64,000 nt of DNA from CAYNLK01 sp964398055 (GTDB lineage: Bacteria; Chloroflexota; Anaerolineae; 4572-78; J111), in the NCBI GenBank assembly GCA_964398055.1, contig CAYNLK010000024.1:38170-102169 (forward strand), given 5' to 3'. Below the pieces are notes generated by a model. It had not been told where the DNA came from, made no database searches, and was given only the letters and a program-made list of their open reading frames with translations. Both the position numbers and the translations under genes were made by a program. Shown here piece by piece: positions 61,365-64,000 of the stretch; the first letter of the stretch is position 1; every line of letters starts with the position of its first letter.

Positions 61365-63947
61365 CTAACCTCCTGCCACCTTGACCACCGGCAAAGCAAC
61401 GCTGAAGGTGCTGCCCTGGCCAGGTGTGCTTTCAACCTCGACCGTACCGCCGTAGGCAGTGACCACCTCTTTGACAATGGCCAGGCCCAGGCCGGTGCCG
61501 GGAATCGTGTGGGCCGGATCGACTCGATGAAAACGATCAAACACCTGGCTCTGCTGTTCCGGGGGAATGCCGATGCCGGTGTCGCTAACCTGAAATTTGG
61601 CATAGGTTTGACCGTCGTCTGTGGTTGTGAGGCCGGCCTGGAGCCGCACCGAACCGCCGCCAGGCGTATATTTAATGGCATTATCGACCAGATTGCGGAT
61701 GACCTGGCCAAGCTGGTCCGGGTTAGCCAGGGTAGCGATGGCTTCGGCCGGCTTGCGCCAGGTTAGCTGGATCTGTTTGGCCTTGGCCAGCGGGCGCAAA
61801 TCGCGGCTGATCCGCTCGATTAACTCACCTAGCTCCACTACCTGGCGTCCGGCTTCGGTGAGGCCAATATCCAAACGAGACAGGGCCAGGATATCCTCGA
61901 TCAACTGGGCCAGGTGTTCAGCCTGATTTTGAATTGAGTGGAGGAGTTCCGCCTGCTTCTGGGCCGGCAGCCGGTCAGAATATTTTAGCAGGTTGCTGGC
62001 GTGGAGCTGGATCACGGACAGGGGCGTCTTTAATTCGTGGGTGACCCCGGTCATAAAGCGGGCCTTCATGCGCTCCACTTCTTTGAGGGCGGTCAGATCG
62101 CGTAAGGTGATGACCGTACCAATGATCTGCCCGGCGTCATTACGGACTTTGGCTGAATGAGCCTGAATCGACATAAGCGGCTCGGTCGGACTGGTCGGTA
62201 GATCGACCAGGGCGGTCATGCTCAGTTCTCGCCCCCCGGCCAGCTCACGGATGGCACGCCACAGGGGGTTGTGTAGTTGGGTGGGTCCGATTGGTTGCCC
62301 GGTCAGCTCGGGCAGGCGGAAGCCAAGCATCTTTTCGGCCACTTGATTGGCGGTTAGAATACAGTTTTGACCATCCAGGACCAACAGACCGTCGGCAATA
62401 CTGCTGAGAATAGCCTCGGTTTTTTCTTTCTCTTCGGCCAGCTCGCGGGTTCGGGCGGCAACCATTTGCTCTAGATGGTGGCTGAACTGCTGGACTTCGT
62501 TGAACAGGCGCGCATTTTCCACGGCAATTGCCACCGAGCTGGTAATGGGACCGGCCAGGCGCAGGTCGTTTTCATCGAACCAGTCCGGCTTGTGGTGGAG
62601 CGCCTGCATGACCCCAACGATCTCATTTTTAACCTGCACGGGAATGGACAACATCGATCTGGGCTGGTAATGGCTGATTTTGGCGACTTCCGGGTAATGT
62701 TTGTCATCTTTAGATAGGTCAGGCGACAGGTAGATATCACCGGTTTGGGCCACAAATCCGGCAATGCCGTAATGCAGGGGCATACGATAGCCGGTCACTA
62801 CTTCAGCCCCGGCTCCGGAGGCGGCAATTAGCTCTAACATGTGATCGGCCCGGTTGACCAACCATAATGAAGCCGCATCAGCCTGAAGCGACTGCCGCAC
62901 CAACATGGTGGTCTGCTGGAGGGTCTGCTGCAAATCCAGGGTTGAGGTTAAGGCGCGACCAATATCGTTGAGGGCAATCAAATCATCCACCAACGCCTGG
63001 GCGCTCTCCAGCAGCCGGGTATTTTCTACGGCTACGGCAATGAGGCCGGCAGCCGAGTCGAGCAGCACCTGCTCAGCCTCATCAATCGAACGCTGCTGCT
63101 GATCAACGATCAGGATGGCCCCGATGGACTGCTCCTTGCTGACCATCGGGGTATATTGAACGACTTGTAATTCCGGCAGATCTGCCGGCAGACTCAAATA
63201 GAGCTGCTGACTGGTTAAAACCTCCAATACTTTGGCTAAAACCTGAGCTTTCACAACCTCATCCGGCCCAGTCGCCAGGGAACTAAACTCAACCGGCATC
63301 GATAGTCTGCGGCCGCTGGGAGAGGCCAGACTCAGCAGCAGTTCTTGCCTGTCGCGGTTGAATAAAAGCAGGCAAACAGCTTTGGCGTCGAGCAACTGCG
63401 ATAACTTTTGCATCGAGGAAGAAAAAATCTCGCGCACATCCAGCGACGAATTTACCGCCAGGGCCAATTCGTTCAGCCAGGCCAGGCCCTTATTGCGCCG
63501 GGCCAACAGGCGAGCCTGGCGTTGGGTTTCGGCTTCGGCCCGTTTCAACCGCAACACCGCCTCCACACGCGACATAAATTCGTCACGCACAAAGGGGCGG
63601 TAGATATAGTCATCTGCGCCCAGTTTTAAACCTTGGCTGACCTCTTTGGAACTGCGATGATGGGCCGTAACCAGGATCACCCCGATGTTAGCAGTACGCT
63701 CATCAGCCTTGAGCGCGGTGAGCAGCTCAAAACCGCTCATCTCAGGCATCATGATGTCGCTAATGATTAGGATCGGCAACTCAGTTTGAGCCTTGGCCAG
63801 GGCTTCCTTGGCGCTGGAAGCCAGGCTCAAGGTGAACTCGCTGTTCCGAAACAAATATTCGATCAGGAACAGGTTTTCCTTGACATCGTCAACAACCAAA
63901 ATTTTGTTCAAATCGAGGTCGGCAGCCAGCCGGTCAATATCAATCAT
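61365..63947 (-). CDS. Receiver-GAF-GAF-PAS histidine kinase
   Basis: 860 residues. An N-terminal receiver (phospho-Asp64 in IISDIMMPEM, Lys in YRPF in place of TKPF: here Arg precedes Pro, so the usual Lys is replaced by Arg) is followed by two GAF domains (about 155-310 and 330-480), a coiled coil, a PAS domain (about 510-620), HisKA (FMTGVTHELKTPLSVIQLH) and HATPase (NLVDNAIKYTPGGG, DTGIGIPPE, GTGLGLAIV). No membrane segment is seen, so it is a soluble sensor. The Arg at the receiver Lys site may alter signalling. It is upstream of the anchored receiver gene. Confidence 0.9.
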   Translation of the reverse strand: MIDIDRLAADLDLNKILVVDDVKENLFLIEYLFRNSEFTLSLASSAKEALAKAQTELPILIISDIMMPEMSGFELLTALKADERTANIGVILVTAHHRSSKEVSQGLKLGADDYIYRPFVRDEFMSRVEAVLRLKRAEAETQRQARLLARRNKGLAWLNELALAVNSSLDVREIFSSSMQKLSQLLDAKAVCLLLFNRDRQELLLSLASPSGRRLSMPVEFSSLATGPDEVVKAQVLAKVLEVLTSQQLYLSLPADLPELQVVQYTPMVSKEQSIGAILIVDQQQRSIDEAEQVLLDSAAGLIAVAVENTRLLESAQALVDDLIALNDIGRALTSTLDLQQTLQQTTMLVRQSLQADAASLWLVNRADHMLELIAASGAGAEVVTGYRMPLHYGIAGFVAQTGDIYLSPDLSKDDKHYPEVAKISHYQPRSMLSIPVQVKNEIVGVMQALHHKPDWFDENDLRLAGPITSSVAIAVENARLFNEVQQFSHHLEQMVAARTRELAEEKEKTEAILSSIADGLLVLDGQNCILTANQVAEKMLGFRLPELTGQPIGPTQLHNPLWRAIRELAGGRELSMTALVDLPTSPTEPLMSIQAHSAKVRNDAGQIIGTVITLRDLTALKEVERMKARFMTGVTHELKTPLSVIQLHASNLLKYSDRLPAQKQAELLHSIQNQAEHLAQLIEDILALSRLDIGLTEAGRQVVELGELIERISRDLRPLAKAKQIQLTWRKPAEAIATLANPDQLGQVIRNLVDNAIKYTPGGGSVRLQAGLTTTDDGQTYAKFQVSDTGIGIPPEQQSQVFDRFHRVDPAHTIPGTGLGLAIVKEVVTAYGGTVEVESTPGQGSTFSVALPVVKVAGG

Positions 63948-64000
63948 AAGGGCCTATCCGAATAACCCAGCCGCCCGGAAAGCGATGAGAGCACAAGCAA

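Overview
The window reads as one scaffold of a draft genome (it carries a run of 10 N) from a GC-rich, largely Gram-positive-type bacterium, most likely Chloroflexota of the Anaerolineae type. The grounds are the mix of genes: F420 biosynthesis (CofH), many lipobox proteins, a huge cyclase/AAA/TPR regulator, Flp pilins, PKD/PA14 surface proteins, a PduO-type cobalamin adenosyltransferase, and short intergenic repeat families typical of such genomes. This taxonomic call is inference; no rRNA or tRNA gene was recognised in the window.

Layout. 1-7.9 kb: the 3' end of cofH, then on the minus strand a cyclase/AAA/TPR regulator with tilS, and a winged-helix regulator with a PsbP-like lipoprotein. 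8.2-18.3 kb: a plus-strand morphogenesis and division-site block mreB-mreC-mreD-mrdA-minC-minD-minE-rodA, followed by a small membrane protein and gltX. 18.4-19.6 kb: an anchored DsbA-like protein and a short Flp pilin with its own strong promoter and terminator. 19.7-30.6 kb: mostly minus strand, with a YyaL-type protein, glnS, an SPFH protein, a broken MFS gene, a lipoprotein and the conserved pgeF-yggS-proC-yggT-yggU cluster. 30.8-33.8 kb: sthA and a class III aminotransferase that spans a mis-joined assembly gap.

33.8-41.2 kb is a metal (copper) region: a SHOCT protein, a two-component system whose sensor has a Met-rich extracytoplasmic loop, a Cys-rich small protein, a second Flp pilin, and a csoR-copZ-thioredoxin-rhodanese-copA operon behind a TTGACA-N17-TAATAT promoter with a CsoR-like operator. 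The thioredoxin-like lipoprotein of this operon has in-frame TGA codons at exactly both Cys positions of the CxxC motif, followed by a hairpin that fits the bacterial SECIS rules. It is the best candidate for a new system here: a UxxU selenothioredoxin in a copper operon.

41.2-53.9 kb: a glycoside hydrolase-like protein, a solute-binding protein, a GNAT enzyme, an EF-G paralogue, a ChlI/ChlD-type chelatase split by a -1 frameshift at an A10-G slippery run, a UroD-like protein, a RelE-type pair, a Nudix enzyme, tsaD, a zinc-ribbon/HEAT protein, PduO and a DUF2231 protein. 53.9-64 kb: a BMP-type lipoprotein, a 1459-residue SH3b/PA14/PKD surface protein, a membrane-anchored receiver protein and a large multi-domain histidine kinase.

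A second theme is a family of heptanucleotide tandem arrays (five loci). Three of them abut start codons and replace the Shine-Dalgarno region. One is inserted in frame in copA, and one encodes the N-terminus of a solute-binding protein.
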